From positions 1-41,558 of the forward strand of contig JALORF010000026.1 of assembly GCA_025459195.1 (NCBI GenBank): a DNA stretch of 41,558 nt, in the 5' to 3' direction. The position numbers and the translations under genes were made by a program. Every line of letters starts with the position of its first letter. Position 1 is the stretch's first letter. This DNA is from Beijerinckiaceae bacterium. GTDB taxonomy: Bacteria; Pseudomonadota; Alphaproteobacteria; Rhizobiales; Beijerinckiaceae. Positions 15,955-24,154 of the stretch are shown here, in pieces. The notes under the pieces are model-generated. The model was not told the origin of the DNA and ran no database searches. It saw nothing but the letters and a program-made list of their open reading frames with translations.

Positions 15955-17048
15955 TGGCCGGCCTGTTCGATCTCGCCCGCCCGCTGGTCCACGCGCTCGA
16001 TCCGGAGACGGCCCACAAGCTCACGGTCGCGGCGCTGGCAGCCCTCCCGCCTGGCAAGCCGGCCACCCACGATCCGCGCCTTGCGGTCAGCGCATTCGGC
16101 CTTGCCTTCCCCAACCCGGTCGGGCTGGCCGCCGGCTTCGACAAGCATGCTGAGGCCATTGATGGCTGCCTTGGCCTTGGTGTCGGTTTTGCCGAAATCG
16201 GCGGGGTGACGCCGTTGCCACAGCCGGGCAATGCCCGCCCGCGTGTGTTCCGTCTTGCGGAAGATCAGGCCGTGATCAACCGCTACGGCCTCAACAGCGA
16301 GGGCGTTGAGGTGGTCGCAGCCCGATTGGCAGCACGGCGCGGGCGCAACCGGGGTGCCTCCGGCATTGTCGGCGTCAACCTTGGGGCCAACAAGGAATCG
16401 TCCGACCGCGCCGGTGACTATGCCGTGCTGGCCGGCAAGCTCGCGCCCCTGTGCGATTTTCTGACCATCAATGTCTCGTCTCCCAACACGCCCGGCCTGA
16501 GGGACCTGCAGGGCGAGGCTGTGCTCGATGACCTGATCGCCCGCACGCTTGGCGCGCGGGACAAGGCCTGCGGTGCCGGCAGGCTGACGCCCGTGCTGCT
16601 GAAGATCGCGCCAGACCTGACGGAAGTCGATCTGGATGGCATCGTGGCGGTCGCCACCCGGCGTGACATTGCCGGCCTGATCGTCGCCAACACCACCATC
16701 GATCGGCCTTCCTCGCTGCAAAGCCCCCATCGCGGCGAAACCGGCGGTCTGTCGGGTCGCCCGGTTTTTGCCCGCTCGACGCGGCTGCTGGCCCAGGCCG
16801 CCCTCAGGCTCGAGGGCCGCATGCCGTTGATCGGTGTTGGCGGTGTCGAGGACTGGCGCACCGCGCTGGCCAAGATCGAGGCCGGTGCCAGCCTCGTGCA
16901 ACTCTACACGGCCATGATCTACAAGGGCCCGGGCCTGTTCCGCGAGATCAACGCCGGGCTTCTCGCCCATCTGGCCCGCACCGGGGCAGCAAACATCGCG
17001 GCGCTCGTCGGCTCGCGCAGCGCGGCCCTTGCCGCTGGCGAGGCTTGA
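15954..17048 (+). CDS. pyrD: Dihydroorotate dehydrogenase (quinone), class 2
   Basis: The 364-residue FMN enzyme oxidises dihydroorotate to orotate in pyrimidine synthesis, passing electrons to quinone at the membrane. The N-terminal amphipathic helix (about residues 1-30) is the class 2 membrane contact. FMN and substrate motifs are [31 protein letters not shown], the catalytic serine region [14 protein letters not shown] (near residue 175), NTTIDRP and IGVGGVEDW, with [11 protein letters not shown] close to the end. The length is normal. The gene overlaps DUF952 by one base. Confidence 0.97.
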   Translation: MAGLFDLARPLVHALDPETAHKLTVAALAALPPGKPATHDPRLAVSAFGLAFPNPVGLAAGFDKHAEAIDGCLGLGVGFAEIGGVTPLPQPGNARPRVFRLAEDQAVINRYGLNSEGVEVVAARLAARRGRNRGASGIVGVNLGANKESSDRAGDYAVLAGKLAPLCDFLTINVSSPNTPGLRDLQGEAVLDDLIARTLGARDKACGAGRLTPVLLKIAPDLTEVDLDGIVAVATRRDIAGLIVANTTIDRPSSLQSPHRGETGGLSGRPVFARSTRLLAQAALRLEGRMPLIGVGGVEDWRTALAKIEAGASLVQLYTAMIYKGPGLFREINAGLLAHLARTGAANIAALVGSRSAALAAGEA

Positions 17049-17064
17049 GTGCCAGCCGGATCGA

Positions 17065-17331
17065 TCAGCGCCGTCCGAGCAGCCTGACCAGCAGCCAGAC
17101 CGGGATCACGACCAGCGCGCCGGCCAGAATCCACTGTGCCACCTCGCGGATGGCGTCGGTGCCCATGTTCAGGATCGACGACACGAAGGTGCTGATGGCG
17201 CTGAACAGGTTGCGCGGGGTCAGGCCGAGAAAGGCCATGATGGCCCCGACGATCAATGACAGGAAGATCAGCTTCACGACCACGCTGAGGGGCGAGCCGC
17301 CGAGGGCGCGTTCAAGCCTGGGATCTGGCAT
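17065..17331 (-). CDS. DUF6460 family small membrane protein
   Basis: The 88-residue protein has two membrane segments, VVVKLIFLSLIVGAIMAFLG and ILAGALVVIPVWLLVRLLG, separated by an amphipathic stretch. The pattern RALGGSPLSVVVKL followed by GLTPRNLF and a basic C terminus fits DUF6460 of Rhizobiales, which has no known role. It is convergent with pyrD (16 bases between stops) and lies just upstream of the response regulator on the same strand. Confidence 0.75.
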   Translation of the reverse strand: MPDPRLERALGGSPLSVVVKLIFLSLIVGAIMAFLGLTPRNLFSAISTFVSSILNMGTDAIREVAQWILAGALVVIPVWLLVRLLGRR

Positions 17332-17370
17332 CGGGGGAACCTTCGGGCTGGCAGGCTCCGCGCCGGAGTG

Positions 17371-18063
17371 TCAGGCGGCAGAGGTCTGCTGGGAGGCTGG
17401 GTCCTGCGGGCTCCAGCCGGTGGCGGCGATCTTCGAGGCGAGGATCACGGCTTGGGTGCGGCTGTCAACATCCAGCTTCTGCAGGATGGCCGAAACATGG
17501 GCCTTCACCGTGGCTTCCGATACGCTGAGCTCGTAGGCGATCTGCTTGTTCAGCAGCCCTTCGGACAGCATCATCAGCACGCGCACCTGCTGCGGTGTCA
17601 GCGACATCAGCCGCTTGATCGTCTCGGCATTCTCGTTGTCCTGCCCGCCCGAGAAGTCGATGCCCGCCGGCACCCAGACATTGCCGTCAAGCACGGACTG
17701 CACGGCAATGGCCATCTGGTCGGCATCGAGCGTCTTGGGCATGAAGCCGAGCGCGCCGAACTCGATGCAGCGCTTGACCACGCCCGGATCGTCATTCGCC
17801 GACACCACCATCACCGGAACCTGGGGATAGTCGGCCCTGAGGAACAGCAGCCCCGAGAGCCCCTGCACGCCAGGCATCGTCAGGTCGAGCAGGATGAGGT
17901 CGGCGTCGCGGCCGGCGGCCAGCATCTTCGTCACCTCATCGAACGATCCGGCCTCGAGCAGCGTCGTGCCAGGCAGGGCCGATACCAGCGCCTGGCGCAG
18001 GGCACCGCGAAACAGCGGATGGTCATCGGCAATCAGAATGCACGGGCTGGTCTCGTTCGACAT
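17371..18063 (-). CDS. NarL/FixJ-type response regulator, CrbR/ErdR-like
   Basis: The 230-residue regulator has a receiver domain with acidic pocket Asp13-Asp14 (ILIADDHPLFRG), phosphoacceptor Asp60 (LILLDLTMPG) and the conserved lysine in FMPKT. The LuxR-type HTH spans about residues 153-205 (LTPQQVRVLMMLSEGLLNKQ, then VSEATVKAHVSAILQKL). The ATG at 18063 follows GGAGG; the upstream open frame to 18240 is not conserved-looking. It diverges from a DUF4212-symporter pair. In Vibrio and Pseudomonas a similar regulator (CrbR/ErdR) controls acetate uptake and acetyl-CoA synthetase, with a symporter-fused kinase encoded elsewhere. No kinase is in this window. Orthology is inferred from neighbourhood and domain type. 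Confidence 0.9.
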   Translation of the reverse strand: MSNETSPCILIADDHPLFRGALRQALVSALPGTTLLEAGSFDEVTKMLAAGRDADLILLDLTMPGVQGLSGLLFLRADYPQVPVMVVSANDDPGVVKRCIEFGALGFMPKTLDADQMAIAVQSVLDGNVWVPAGIDFSGGQDNENAETIKRLMSLTPQQVRVLMMLSEGLLNKQIAYELSVSEATVKAHVSAILQKLDVDSRTQAVILASKIAATGWSPQDPASQQTSAA

Positions 18064-18313
18064 GCCGATTTTCCTCCACGACGTTTGATTTTTTATGATT
18101 TTTCCAAAGTAGGCCACAGACCTGCCCCTCATGGCAAGCGCAGACATTGACGGGGCTTCCCCGGCGGAAACCGGGGTTGCGCACCCGATCCGCTTTCGAA
18201 AGGGCTTCAGCGTCCGCCCGATGATGTTGGTATGCCGCATGTCACCATGGTGCGCTGCACATAAACACTTAAAAACATTGTGAAATTAGCCGTGGATGAG
18301 TCTTTAGTAGGAC

Positions 18314-18325
18314 TATCCGGGGATA
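18314..18325. promoter_or_regulatory. Short inverted repeat, candidate response-regulator site
   Basis: TATCC at 18314-18318 and GGATA at 18321-18325 form an inverted repeat with a two-base spacer, about 125 bases before the DUF4212 start. Dimeric NarL-type regulators bind such short inverted half-sites. The assignment is a guess from position. Confidence 0.25.
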
Positions 18326-18353
18326 TGCTTACGCCCTAGTTTCGCCGCATCGG

Positions 18354-18368
18354 TTAAACCGGGGTTAA
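18354..18368 (+). promoter_or_regulatory. CtrA-type box (TTAA-N7-TTAA) upstream of the symporter operon
   Basis: TTAA at 18354-18357 and TTAA at 18365-18368 are separated by exactly seven bases (ACCGGGG), and the octamer GGTTAAAC is directly repeated. It fits the CtrA consensus and lies about 80 bases before the DUF4212 ATG. Confidence 0.4.
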
Positions 18369-18450
18369 ACGCCCGGGATTCCGGTTTGGCGACGCATAAG
18401 CCTCGGGGCATCCGCATCCCGTGGCATGTGTTCATCGGGAGAAACGCAAG

Positions 18451-18711
18451 ATGAGCGAACCAAACAAGGTGCAGGCGCACTGGGCCGAGACCCAGCGTCT
18501 GACCTACATCATGATAGGCATCTGGGCCTTCTTTTCCTTCTTCATCCACATGTTCGCGACTTCACTGAACGGCATCAAGGTCCTCGGCTTCCCGCTGGGT
18601 TTCTACATGGCCGCGCAGGGTTCGCTGATCGTATTCGTGGCGCAGCTGTTCTGGTTCTCGAAGGCCCAGGACAATGTCGACCGCAAGTACGGCATGGCCG
18701 AAGACGATTGA
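18451..18711 (+). CDS. DUF4212 small subunit of a sodium:solute symporter
   Basis: This 86-residue protein has two membrane segments (YIMIGIWAFFSFFIHMFATS and MAAQGSLIVFVAQLFWFSKA). The order AHWAETQRLTYIMI, then LGFPLGFYMAAQGSLIVF, is the DUF4212 pattern. These proteins are encoded just before VC_2705-type symporters and are thought to be an accessory subunit. The ATG at 18451 has a GGGAGA upstream. The symporter starts 13 bases after the stop, so the pair is one operon. Confidence 0.9.
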   Translation: MSEPNKVQAHWAETQRLTYIMIGIWAFFSFFIHMFATSLNGIKVLGFPLGFYMAAQGSLIVFVAQLFWFSKAQDNVDRKYGMAEDD

Positions 18712-18724
18712 GAGGAAGAGCACC

Positions 18725-20686
18725 ATGGCAACTGAAGCAAAAGGTGGCGATTTCACCTCCAATCTCGGCAGGGTTTATGCCGTCTACACAGGCGGCTTCC
18801 TCGCCTTCGTGATCTTCATCGCGATCCTGGAGCGCGTCGGCGTTCCCAACCACATCCTTGGCTATCTCTTTGTGGCCTTCACGATCGGCGTCTATGCCGC
18901 CATCGGCATTCTCTCCCGCACCATGCAGGTCGACGAATACTACGTCGCAGGCCGCAAGGTGCCGTCCTTCTACAACGGCATGGCGACTGCCGCCGACTGG
19001 ATGAGCGCCGCCTCGTTCATCGGCATGGCCGGCACGCTCTACCTGCTCGGCTATGACGGCCTCGCCTTCATCCTGGGCTGGTCCGGCGGCTACGTGCTGG
19101 TGGCAACGCTGATTGCGCCTTATCTGCGCAAGTTCGGCTGCTACACGGTTCCGGACTTCCTGGCCTTCCGTTTCGGTGGCAATGCGGCGCGTATCGCCGG
19201 CATCGCCGTCCTGATGGCCTGCTCGTTCACCTATGTGGTGGCGCAGCTTGTCGGCACGGGCCTGATCGGCGCACGTCTGCTCGGCATGTCGTTCGAACTC
19301 GCCGTGTTCGTCGGCCTCGTCGGCATTCTTGTCTGCTCGATGCTCGGTGGCATGCGCGCGGTGACCTGGACCCAGGTTGCCCAGTACATCGTGCTGATCA
19401 TCGCCTATCTCGTCCCGGTCGTGATCCTCTCGGCCCAGAAGTATGGTATTCCGATCCCGCAACTGACCTACGGCACGGTTCTTTCGGAAATCCAGATCAA
19501 GGAAGCCGCTCTTGGTGTTGCTGCGGCGGCATCGCATACGACGCCGTTCGTCCGTTACGACCCCCTGAACTTCTTTGCCCTCGTGCTCTGCCTCATGGTC
19601 GGCACGGCCTCCCTGCCGCACGTCCTGATGCGCTACTTCACCACCCCGTCGGTGCGTGAAGCTCGCCAGTCGGTTGCGTGGACGCTCCTGTTCATCTTCA
19701 TCCTTTACTTCACGGCGCCGGCCTATGCCGCCTTCGCGAAGCTCGAAGTGTTCGAGAACGTCATCGGCAAGCCGCTCGCGCAACTGCCGAGCTGGATCTA
19801 CAGCTATGGCAAGATCGGCCTGATCCAGATCTGCGGCGTCAATGCCGTCGATGTGGCGTCGATCACCGCAGCTTGCGGCCGCATCGCCGGTCATACGGGC
19901 ATCCTCGGGCTGTCCAACTTCGCCATCCAGGCCGACGCGATCGTCATCGCCACGCCTGAAATCGCTGGCCTGCCCTATGTCGTCTCCGGCCTCGTCGCCG
20001 CTGGTGGTCTTGCCGCCGCGCTGTCGACCGCTGACGGCCTGCTGCTCGCCATCGCCAACGCGCTGTCGCACGACGTCTACTCCCGCATGATCAACAAGAA
20101 CGCACCGGTGGCGAGGAAACTCGTCATTGCCCGCGTCCTTCTGATCATCGTCGCCATCCTGGCGGCGTGGGTTGCATCGGGGCGTCCAGCGGATATCGTG
20201 GCCATGGTGGCCTGGGCCTTCAGTCTTGCCGCGGCAGGTCTGTTCCCGGCTCTCGTCATGGGCATCTGGTCCAAGAAAACCACGTCCGCAGCTGCGGTTG
20301 CTGGTATCTGGGCCGGCTTCCTGACCACGCTGGTCTATCTCGTCGTCACCCGCTACTTCCCGGGCTTCGGCGTGAACGTGATGGGCATGTATTCCAACGT
20401 GAACCCGGTGACGGGCGCTGCGCTGGTCGACATCGCCAAGCTGAAGGCTGAACAGCCGCAGATCTTCCAGCAGACCATGGTTGCGATCAACCACCCTCTG
20501 GCGTCGCGCGTTGGTTACTTCAACATCGCCAACATCTCCGCTGGCCTGTTCGGCATGCCGATTGGCTTCCTCACGATGATCATCGTGTCGAAGTTCACCA
20601 CCGCGCCAAGCACGGAAATGCAGAGCTTCATCGATGACATCCGTCGCCCCCGCGGCGCGCCTGTCATGATCGAGAAGGCTGGCTGA
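18725..20686 (+). CDS. Sodium:solute symporter, VC_2705/ActP-like (probable acetate or short-chain acid uptake)
   Basis: The 653-residue protein has about 13-14 membrane segments of the SSS family (TC 2.A.21). Family features are VDEYYVAGRKVPSFYNGMAT with AADWMSAASFIGMAGTLYLL, FGCYTVPDFLAFRFG, GGMRAVTWTQVAQYIVL, and SLPHVLMRYFTTPSVREAR. A loop of about 60 residues in the second half (KLEVFENVIGKPLAQLPSW and following) and the DUF4212 partner fit the VC_2705 subfamily rather than classical ActP. The ATG at 18725 follows GAGGAAGAG. The gene uses a narrower codon set (many TTC, ATC, CTC) than its neighbours, which suggests strong expression. The substrate is inferred from the CrbR-like neighbour. 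A strong terminator follows. Confidence 0.92.
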   Translation: MATEAKGGDFTSNLGRVYAVYTGGFLAFVIFIAILERVGVPNHILGYLFVAFTIGVYAAIGILSRTMQVDEYYVAGRKVPSFYNGMATAADWMSAASFIGMAGTLYLLGYDGLAFILGWSGGYVLVATLIAPYLRKFGCYTVPDFLAFRFGGNAARIAGIAVLMACSFTYVVAQLVGTGLIGARLLGMSFELAVFVGLVGILVCSMLGGMRAVTWTQVAQYIVLIIAYLVPVVILSAQKYGIPIPQLTYGTVLSEIQIKEAALGVAAAASHTTPFVRYDPLNFFALVLCLMVGTASLPHVLMRYFTTPSVREARQSVAWTLLFIFILYFTAPAYAAFAKLEVFENVIGKPLAQLPSWIYSYGKIGLIQICGVNAVDVASITAACGRIAGHTGILGLSNFAIQADAIVIATPEIAGLPYVVSGLVAAGGLAAALSTADGLLLAIANALSHDVYSRMINKNAPVARKLVIARVLLIIVAILAAWVASGRPADIVAMVAWAFSLAAAGLFPALVMGIWSKKTTSAAAVAGIWAGFLTTLVYLVVTRYFPGFGVNVMGMYSNVNPVTGAALVDIAKLKAEQPQIFQQTMVAINHPLASRVGYFNIANISAGLFGMPIGFLTMIIVSKFTTAPSTEMQSFIDDIRRPRGAPVMIEKAG

Positions 20687-20731
20687 TCTTCCACGGGCGG
20701 GCCGGAAGGTCTGTCTCCGTGACAACAGCAG

Positions 20732-20759
20732 AAGGGGCGGCTTGTTCCGCCCCTTTTTT
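20732..20759 (+). terminator. Rho-independent terminator after the symporter gene
   Basis: AAGGGGCGG at 20732-20740 pairs perfectly with CCGCCCCTT at 20747-20755 around CTTGTT, then T residues to 20759. It closes the DUF4212-symporter operon. Confidence 0.92.
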
Positions 20760-20803
20760 CATTTTAAGTGACGGCTCTTCTGCCGCCCGAGGATCATCCC
20801 GCC

Positions 20804-21127
20804 ATGACCGACGTCGATAGCCAGGGGTTGTTCTGGCTTTACCAGATCCCCAATCTGGCGCTGGCCGCGCTGATGTACACGCTGCTGGGCCGCTTTGTGC
20901 TGTCGCTGTTCTTTGCCGATGGCAGCGACAAGGTGATCTGGACCGTGTTCCGCCAGATCACGCAGCCTGCCATCAACGCCGTGCAACTGGTCACACCCCT
21001 TGCCGTGCATGAGCGTGTCGTGGTGTTGCTGACGGTCGTCTGGGTGTTGTTCATCCGCCTCGTTGTGTTCGTCAGCTTCGCGGCCATGGGCTGGATGCCG
21101 ACCATTGTCGGAGCACCACGGCCATGA
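20804..21127 (+). CDS. Small membrane protein, possibly YggT-like
   Basis: This 107-residue protein has two hydrophobic segments (IPNLALAALMYTLLGRFVLS and RVVVLLTVVWVLFIRLVVFV). Between them, FRQITQPAINAVQLVTP resembles the loop of YggT family proteins; the match is suggestive only. The ATG at 20804 has GAGGA upstream at 20789-20793. It overlaps the next gene by four bases (ATGA), and both point the same way as the symporter but lie beyond its terminator. Confidence 0.75.
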   Translation: MTDVDSQGLFWLYQIPNLALAALMYTLLGRFVLSLFFADGSDKVIWTVFRQITQPAINAVQLVTPLAVHERVVVLLTVVWVLFIRLVVFVSFAAMGWMPTIVGAPRP

Positions 21128-21483
21128 CGCCTCCCATGAATGACAATCGCGAGGACATGCTGCGCAAGGATGGCATCTTTGTCGGCATCGCCGGGATGTC
21201 GCTGCTCAATGGCATGCATTTTTCGGCCTATTTCGACCCGGTCTTCATTCTGATGAAGCCGTTTGCCGCAGGCTTCTTCATCACCTCGCCGATCCTGCAG
21301 TTCTACTTCACCTCGCTGTTCCTGTCGGCATTGACGCTGGCCTTTGGCGGGGTTGCAGCTGCCATCTATGAGCGCGGCAAGGGCCTGAAGGAATCGACGC
21401 CCACCTCGCTCTGGATCTGGCTCGGCGGGATCTTCATGCTGACCATTCCGACCCTGCTGAACATGACGGCCCGGACTGGCTGA
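21124..21483 (+). CDS. Unrecognised small membrane protein
   Basis: The 119-residue protein has three hydrophobic stretches (IFVGIAGMSLLNGMHF, ITSPILQFYFTSLFLSALTL, LWIWLGGIFMLTIPTLLNMT) and a charged N terminus MTPPMNDNREDML. I do not recognise a family. It starts inside the stop of the previous gene (ATGA), so the two proteins are probably made together and may interact. A second ATG at 21136 is possible. Confidence 0.75.
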   Translation: MTPPMNDNREDMLRKDGIFVGIAGMSLLNGMHFSAYFDPVFILMKPFAAGFFITSPILQFYFTSLFLSALTLAFGGVAAAIYERGKGLKESTPTSLWIWLGGIFMLTIPTLLNMTARTG

Positions 21484-21529
21484 CGCGCGATCGCGATCAC
21501 GCAATCGTGGCAAGGGCGATATGGCAGGG

Positions 21530-21559
21530 TTGGCATGCCTGATGCTAGCTTTGTATGCT
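21530..21559 (+). promoter_or_regulatory. Candidate promoter of the gene at 21584
   Basis: TTGGCA at 21530-21535 and TATGCT at 21554-21559 are separated by 18 bases, about 25 bases before the ATG. It is a reasonable sigma-70-type match, not verified. Confidence 0.35.
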
Positions 21560-21583
21560 CAGTCACGCAGATCGGGGCGCACC

Positions 21584-21970
21584 ATGGAATGGTCGAAGCT
21601 GCATGATATCGCCGTGCTGTCCGTGTCACGGGCCTGCGGCTTTGCGGGGCTGGCGATCTTCTGTTTCATGATCGGCATGGCCGGCTATCCGCTGATCGCG
21701 CTCAAGACGGGCGCTGTCGGCTTGATGCTGACCGCTGCGATTCTCGTGGTCAAGGCACAGCTTTCGCCACGCAAGCCCTACAATCACACCGAGTTGTGGG
21801 TGCTGCTTGAGCCGGCCGAACGGCCTGACCGGCGCTTTGCGCAGCAACTGATCGGCCTGACCCTGCGCGATGTTTATCTGCGCTTTGCGGGCTATTTCGC
21901 CCTGGCTGGGCTGGTCTGCTTTGCGGTCGCGATGGCGGTGCAGCTTCTCACATTCCTGCTCGACGGCTGA
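21584..21970 (+). CDS. Unrecognised inner-membrane protein
   Basis: The 128-residue protein has segments GLAIFCFMIGMAGYPLIALK with VGLMLTAAILVV, and a C-terminal YFALAGLVCFAVAMAVQLLT. The region between (RKPYNHTELWVLLEPAERPD with RRFAQQLIG) is hydrophilic and probably cytoplasmic. No family is recognised. The ATG at 21584 gives MEWSKLHDIAV; the frame is open back to 21521. Its 3' end overlaps by 23 bases the convergent frameshifted gene. Confidence 0.7.
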   Translation: MEWSKLHDIAVLSVSRACGFAGLAIFCFMIGMAGYPLIALKTGAVGLMLTAAILVVKAQLSPRKPYNHTELWVLLEPAERPDRRFAQQLIGLTLRDVYLRFAGYFALAGLVCFAVAMAVQLLTFLLDG

Positions 21971-22444
21971 TCAGCGCCAGCCCGCGCCAGACGAGCCATC
22001 CTGCCAGAGCGATGTTGCCGACCAGCGGCGTGGCCGCCAGAACGCCGAGGGCGATGCGCCTGTCCGGCTCCAGCCGGAAGACCACGATCAGGAACGCGGC
22101 CATGCCGCTGTAGAGCGCGATCAGCGCCACGATCCCCCACGGATCCTTGCCCGCATCGGCCATGGTGGCGGCAAGATCGCCCGTGATGCCGGCCCAGAGC
22201 TTGGCCAGCGCCAGCAGCGCGATGCCGCCGCGATCAGCCCGATGGCCAGGGGCCGGCTGGGCTCGAAGCGCCAGAGCACGATCGAGAAGATCAGGAAGCC
22301 GAGATAAAGATCGATCAGGGTGACGATGCCCCACGGGTTGGCCGTGATCTCGGCCACGGCGGGCCAGAACGGAGCACGGCCAAAGGCCCAGATGATCGAG
22401 CCGGCGAGAAGGGCAAAGCCGAGGGCACAGATGAATTTGAGCAT
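21948..22444 (-). pseudogene. Frameshifted, internally duplicated membrane protein (DUF1475-like)
   Basis: From the ATG at 22444 the frame reads MLKFICALGFALLAGSIIWA and continues sensibly to about 22230. It then loses sense while another frame continues with GGIALLALAKLWAGITG to a stop at 21948. One missing base in the GCGGCGGC run near 22225-22233 (minus strand) would join both into a protein of about 165 residues. The two halves are copies of each other: NPWGIVTLIDLYLGF followed by RFEPSRPLAIGLIA in the first, DPWGIVALIALYSGM followed by RLEPDRRIALGVLA in the second. The repeat resembles DUF1475; function unknown. It starts 19 bases after the ligase stop and is probably the last gene of that operon. 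A sequencing error is an alternative to a real mutation. Confidence 0.75.
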
Positions 22445-22462
22445 ATCCCTTCTACGCAGCGA

Positions 22463-24154
22463 TCAGCCTTCAGGTTCACTCGACCTGGCTGGCGTTGCAC
22501 CGGCCATCAACCGCTCGATGCTGTCCAGGCGGTCAGCTTCCCCCGGCGGCTTGTCCCAGCGGATACGGTGGATGCGCGGAAAGCGCATCGCCACGCCTGA
22601 TTTGTGCCGCGTCGAGCGCTGCAATCCCTCGAACGCGATCTCCAGCACCAGCCCGCTTGTGGCCGTGTGCGTCACCTCGCGCACCGGGCCGAAGCGGTTG
22701 ATCGTGTTCTTGCGCACGAAGCGGTCGAGTTCGGCCAGTTCCGCGTCGGTGAAGCCGAAATAGGCCTTGCCGACCGGCACCAGTTCCTCCCCTGTTTCCC
22801 CCGTTCGCCAGCAGCCGAAGGTGAAATCGGAGTAGAACGACGAGCGCTTGCCGTGGCCGCGCTGGGCATACATCAGCACACAGTCGATTAGGCCGGGCGC
22901 GCGCTTCCACTTGAACCATAGCCCCTTCGGCCGGCCAGGCACATAGGGCGCATCCGAACGCTTGATCATCAGCCCCTCGATGGCATCGGCATCGGCCCCG
23001 GCCCCCACATCGGCGGGTTCGGCGCGTGCTGCCACCAGTTCCTCCCAGGTTGAGAAGGGCAGTTCCGGCGAAATGTCGAAACGCGCCGGCTTCCTCGTTT
23101 GCAGCAGCGCGTCCAGCCGCTGCCGGCGCGCCGCAAGCGGCAGGGCGCGGATGTCCTCGCGGCCATCGACCAGCAGGTCATAGGCCCGGATATGGGCGGG
23201 GAACTCGGCCATCAGGCGCGCACTGACCGTCTTGCGGTTGAGCCGTTGCTGAAGGACGTTGAAGCTCTGCACGCGGCCCTCGCGCAGCACCAGCAACTCG
23301 CCGTCAATTGCCGCATCGAAGGCCATCGCCTCGACCAGTTCGGGGAAGGCCCCCGAGATGTCCTCGCCGGTGCGCGAATACAGCCGCGTCACGCGCCGCC
23401 CTGCGGCATCGAGCCCGGAACTGGCCTGGATGCGGATGCCATCCCATTTCCATTCGGCGCTGAACGCGGCCGGATCGAGACGCTCGAAATCGGCATCCTC
23501 CATGGGGTGAGCGAGCATGGCCGGCCGGAACGGCGCAGGGTCATCCGCCTCGGGCCTTGGGCCCTCGCCAAGCGCCCAGGCAAACAGCGCCTCATAGGGC
23601 GGGGTCAGCCCGTGCCAGACCTCCTCGATGGCATCCACCGGCAGGGCCCCGAGGCCGGCAACAGCGGTCTTGGCCAGCCTTGCCGAAACCCCGATGCGCA
23701 GGCCCCCGGTGATCAGCTTGAGCAGCGCCCAGCGCCCGGTCTCGTCCAGTTGGTCAAGCCAGCCCGCCAGCATGGCCGGCAGTGCCCTCCGGTCGGCATC
23801 GGCGAGCCCGGCCACGATTGCCGCCAGTGTCGGCGCGGGCAGGTTGTGGCCAATCCCGTCGCGGGCGCGGGTGGCCGGCCACATCAGCGCCACCGTCTCG
23901 CTGAGATCACCCACATAGTCATAGGACAGCGCGAACAGTTCCGGGTCGGTCCGTTCGGCAATCAGGGTCCTGATCAGGCCGGCCTTGGCATTGGCGAAGC
24001 TGAGTTGGCCCGTCATCGCGGCCAGCGCATGGCCGCGCTCTGGGTCCGGCGTGCGCCGGAAATAGTCGGTCATCAGCGCCAGTTTGCCGTTGCGGCGCGG
24101 CTCGTAAGCCAGCCGGTCCAGCAGCCAGGCGAAGCTGTTGAGATCAGCGCTCAT
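22463..24154 (-). CDS. ATP-dependent DNA ligase of the repair-cluster type (PP_1105-like)
   Basis: The 563-residue ligase seals nicks using ATP. Its N-terminal DNA-binding domain spans about residues 1-205. The adenylation domain carries the nucleotidyl lysine Lys236 in EWKWDGIRI, with later motifs SRTGEDISGAFPEL, AIDGELLV, EGLMIKRSDAPYVPGR and WFKWKR. The OB domain follows (about 430 on). This ligase type is distinct from LigA and LigD and is typically encoded with an MBL-fold exonuclease, an Lhr-core helicase and a phosphoesterase, all present here. The ATG at 24154 overlaps the exonuclease 3' end by 11 bases; the open frame to 24214 is inside that gene. Confidence 0.95.
   Translation of the reverse strand: MSADLNSFAWLLDRLAYEPRRNGKLALMTDYFRRTPDPERGHALAAMTGQLSFANAKAGLIRTLIAERTDPELFALSYDYVGDLSETVALMWPATRARDGIGHNLPAPTLAAIVAGLADADRRALPAMLAGWLDQLDETGRWALLKLITGGLRIGVSARLAKTAVAGLGALPVDAIEEVWHGLTPPYEALFAWALGEGPRPEADDPAPFRPAMLAHPMEDADFERLDPAAFSAEWKWDGIRIQASSGLDAAGRRVTRLYSRTGEDISGAFPELVEAMAFDAAIDGELLVLREGRVQSFNVLQQRLNRKTVSARLMAEFPAHIRAYDLLVDGREDIRALPLAARRQRLDALLQTRKPARFDISPELPFSTWEELVAARAEPADVGAGADADAIEGLMIKRSDAPYVPGRPKGLWFKWKRAPGLIDCVLMYAQRGHGKRSSFYSDFTFGCWRTGETGEELVPVGKAYFGFTDAELAELDRFVRKNTINRFGPVREVTHTATSGLVLEIAFEGLQRSTRHKSGVAMRFPRIHRIRWDKPPGEADRLDSIERLMAGATPARSSEPEG

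Larger units (their letters stand above)
18064..18450. other. Divergent intergenic region between response regulator and symporter operon
   Basis: No gene is supported in these 387 bases. It holds a 10-bp palindrome CACCATGGTG at 18243-18252, an AT-rich stretch at about 18260-18290, TATCC-GG-GGATA at 18314-18325, and a TTAA-N7-TTAA box at 18354-18368. These are placed to control the two divergent transcripts. Confidence 0.6.

Noticed and set aside
18575-20725. Minus-strand frame of 716 codons opposite the symporter
   Set aside because: It mirrors the codon pattern of the symporter gene, is extremely Asp/Arg/His-rich and has no domain; the plus-strand symporter is clearly real.
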